Shown: piece by piece, positions 46,000-47,452 of the stretch | How positions within the stretch are numbered: position 1 is the stretch's first letter | How the letters are laid out: every line of letters starts with the position of its first letter | Made by a program: the position numbers and the translations under genes | IMG/VR virus record: IMGVR_UViG_3300042314_000634 | Span: 1-47,452 of that record | DNA: 47,452 bases | Source: a virus | Direction: 5' to 3' (one strand) | Notes under the pieces: model-generated | The model's input: only the letters and a program-made list of their open reading frames with translations | Databases searched by the model: none | What the model was told of the DNA's origin: nothing

Positions 46000-47452
46000 T
46001 ACTTATTCTTTAATTTTTCTTCTAAATTTTCTACTTTATTTGATAATTCTTTTATAGCTTCTATTAATATTGGAACTAATCTATCGTACTGAACTGTCAT
46101 ATAGTTTTCACCACTTTTTGATTTTTCAGTTCGAGTGTCTTCATCAAATTCAATATCAAATGGTGCAAGTGAAATCACTTCGGGCATTATCTCGTTTACT
46201 TCTTGTGCAGATACCCCAACCTGTATTTTATCATCACTATAACCAACCGATTTAGCTAATTCATTGTTAGTATAATAAAATCCATTTAATTTATTTACCT
46301 TATCCAATGCATTTGGTATATTACCTATTATATTCTTTAGTCTTTCATCGGAATAAAAAGCTATAATGTTATTGGTACAAGTTAAATTACCACCGGAAAA
46401 TGCACCAGACCTAGCACCACTACCATTCGCATCACCAAATACGGCATATGCTGTACTATAACCAATTCCGGCAGTAATTTGATTGGGGGTTTCAGTTCTT
46501 TGTACATATATACCAAAATTAGTATTTTGTATATTAATACCTCCTCCATTATTTCCTGCGGGGGAATTGAAACTAATAAATCCGTCACCAGTAAATTCTA
46601 TTGAACCATCTCCAGCAAATAAAAGTTTTCTATTATTGGCTTGTAATTCAACACTGCCGGCTCCGGATGGCGATGATGCGTATATTTTAGTGGTATCAAT
46701 TAACCACCCACCAATTGTACCAGATGTGGCTTTTAATATACCCCCAGCGGTTACACTAAATGGTGCAGAAGCAAATGATGCATTACCCAAATATATACCG
46801 GTAGTATCTGCTTTAAAAATACTATCACCAGTTCCAATACTTAATGTTCCGGTAAATGTTCCACCACCAACTATATTTAAACTACTACCATTCCATAGTA
46901 GGGAGTTTGTAGAACTTTTTAGGGAAAGTTTTCCACTCGTACCATCACTACCTATAAATACACCTGTATTATCATATCCTTTGGTCCCTTGTCCAATTGA
47001 AATATATGGAGAGTTTGTACCACCTGCAATAGCAATATTTGAGTCACCACTTGTATTTGTTCCAACGTTTATTGTGTTTTGTACAAATGATTCTTTAGAT
47101 ATAATTATTTCAGCAGCTACAAAAAATGAATCAGTACCCAATGATTCCCAAAACGTAGTTTCAGTATTGGGTTGTTTATTTAAGTTGGCACTTGCATTTG
47201 TTTTTGTTGCATAATAAGTTCCACTATACAATACCGCATCTCTACGTGTTGGGTCTTGACTAATACTATTGTAAGTTATTGAAGAACTCCACGGGCCTCT
47301 AAATACTATACCCGGACCATCACCTCCCCTTGCTCCAGCCGTACCACTCGTTCCGTTTGCACCACCTGCACCACTTGTTCCGCTTGTTCCACCCGCACCA
47401 TCAGCACCTGTTGGTACTTTTGTTGCCCTTACTATTATTGTTTTAGTTTGAC
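45999..47452 (-). CDS. Tail fibre with collagen-like and S74 domains, 5' end outside window
   Basis: The frame is open to the window edge, so the N-terminus is missing and at least 484 residues are present. Near the edge there are collagen-like triplets (GADGAGGTSGTSGAGGANG) followed by GPGIVFRGPWSSSITYN, a pattern frequent in phage fibres. A beta-rich shaft with GGTFTGTLSIG, IYLGNASF and SVELQANNRKLLF leads to a C-terminal S74 intramolecular chaperone: FYSDERLKNIIGNIPNALDKV and [16 protein letters not shown]. The S74 domain is a close relative of that in the 8148-10316 fibre. Autocleavage before SDERLK is expected from the family. The ATG-like position at 47231 is an internal TTG and not the start. 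Confidence 0.8.
   Translation of the reverse strand, partial: QTKTIIVRATKVPTGADGAGGTSGTSGAGGANGTSGTAGARGGDGPGIVFRGPWSSSITYNSISQDPTRRDAVLYSGTYYATKTNASANLNKQPNTETTFWESLGTDSFFVAAEIIISKESFVQNTINVGTNTSGDSNIAIAGGTNSPYISIGQGTKGYDNTGVFIGSDGTSGKLSLKSSTNSLLWNGSSLNIVGGGTFTGTLSIGTGDSIFKADTTGIYLGNASFASAPFSVTAGGILKATSGTIGGWLIDTTKIYASSPSGAGSVELQANNRKLLFAGDGSIEFTGDGFISFNSPAGNNGGGINIQNTNFGIYVQRTETPNQITAGIGYSTAYAVFGDANGSGARSGAFSGGNLTCTNNIIAFYSDERLKNIIGNIPNALDKVNKLNGFYYTNNELAKSVGYSDDKIQVGVSAQEVNEIMPEVISLAPFDIEFDEDTRTEKSKSGENYMTVQYDRLVPILIEAIKELSNKVENLEEKLKNK

Noticed and set aside
47100-47231. Start of the fibre gene at 47231
   Set aside because: The codon there is TTG inside an open frame that continues to the window edge with collagen-like sequence, so the true start lies outside.

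Overview
The window is a 47.5 kb, AT-rich stretch of a T4-like myovirus genome, and every gene I can support lies on the minus strand. The host is most likely a member of the Bacteroidota. The reasons are promoters of the TTG / TAnnTTTG type, few Shine-Dalgarno sequences, A/T-rich start contexts (often TAATATG or TAATG, where a stop overlaps or abuts the next ATG), and a phage copy of ribosomal protein bS21 of flavobacterial style. The myovirus assignment rests on a recognisable block of T4 homologues: terminase gp17, portal gp20, prohead protease gp21, scaffold gp22, major capsid gp23, and the neck/tail-completion set gp13, gp14 and gp15. Sheath, tube, baseplate and replication genes are not in this window.

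Reading in the direction of transcription (high to low coordinates): (1) 47.45-41.9 kb holds a partial tail fibre with collagen-like and S74 chaperone domains, a threonine-rich mucin-like structural protein, a 27-aa ORF, two GT-A glycosyltransferases and a radical SAM/SPASM protein. (2) 41.8-36.5 kb holds a 1333-aa multidomain protein (HxGH nucleotidyltransferase at one end, ligase-like KxDG domain at the other), a zinc-motif protein and a membrane-anchored protein that may be a spanin. (3) 36.5-22.6 kb is the packaging and head block. It includes a GH19 endolysin and a run of small proteins that share an N-terminus of the form MIKLKxLLxE. I read that N-terminus as a capsid-targeting sequence cleaved by the gp21 protease. 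(4) 22.5-21.7 kb has two head-associated structural proteins. (5) 21.6-19.2 kb is an island of small non-structural genes driven by four near-identical host-type promoters and bounded by two terminators. (6) 19.2-15.25 kb holds gp13, gp14, gp15 and small structural proteins. (7) 15.2-6.2 kb holds four fibre proteins with related N-termini, a CysC-like APS kinase and a glycine-rich adhesin. (8) 6.1-0 kb holds a sulfotransferase, two tandem 2-oxoglutarate/Fe(II) oxygenases and four glycosyltransferases.

Two promoter classes can be seen. A ten-base motif, TATATTTATA, lies upstream of 13 genes or operons in the structural blocks and is a candidate late promoter. The small-gene island instead uses TTGAC-N18-TACCTTTA, which fits the host housekeeping sigma factor. 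Five hairpin terminators separate the units.

The genes suggest two themes. One is head assembly with packaged internal proteins. The other is a large capacity to decorate surfaces: about six glycosyltransferases, a possible PAPS-making kinase paired with a PAPS-using sulfotransferase, two hydroxylases and a radical SAM enzyme, interleaved with fibres rich in threonine and Gly-Pro-Thr. All functional assignments come from motif reading without database searches.
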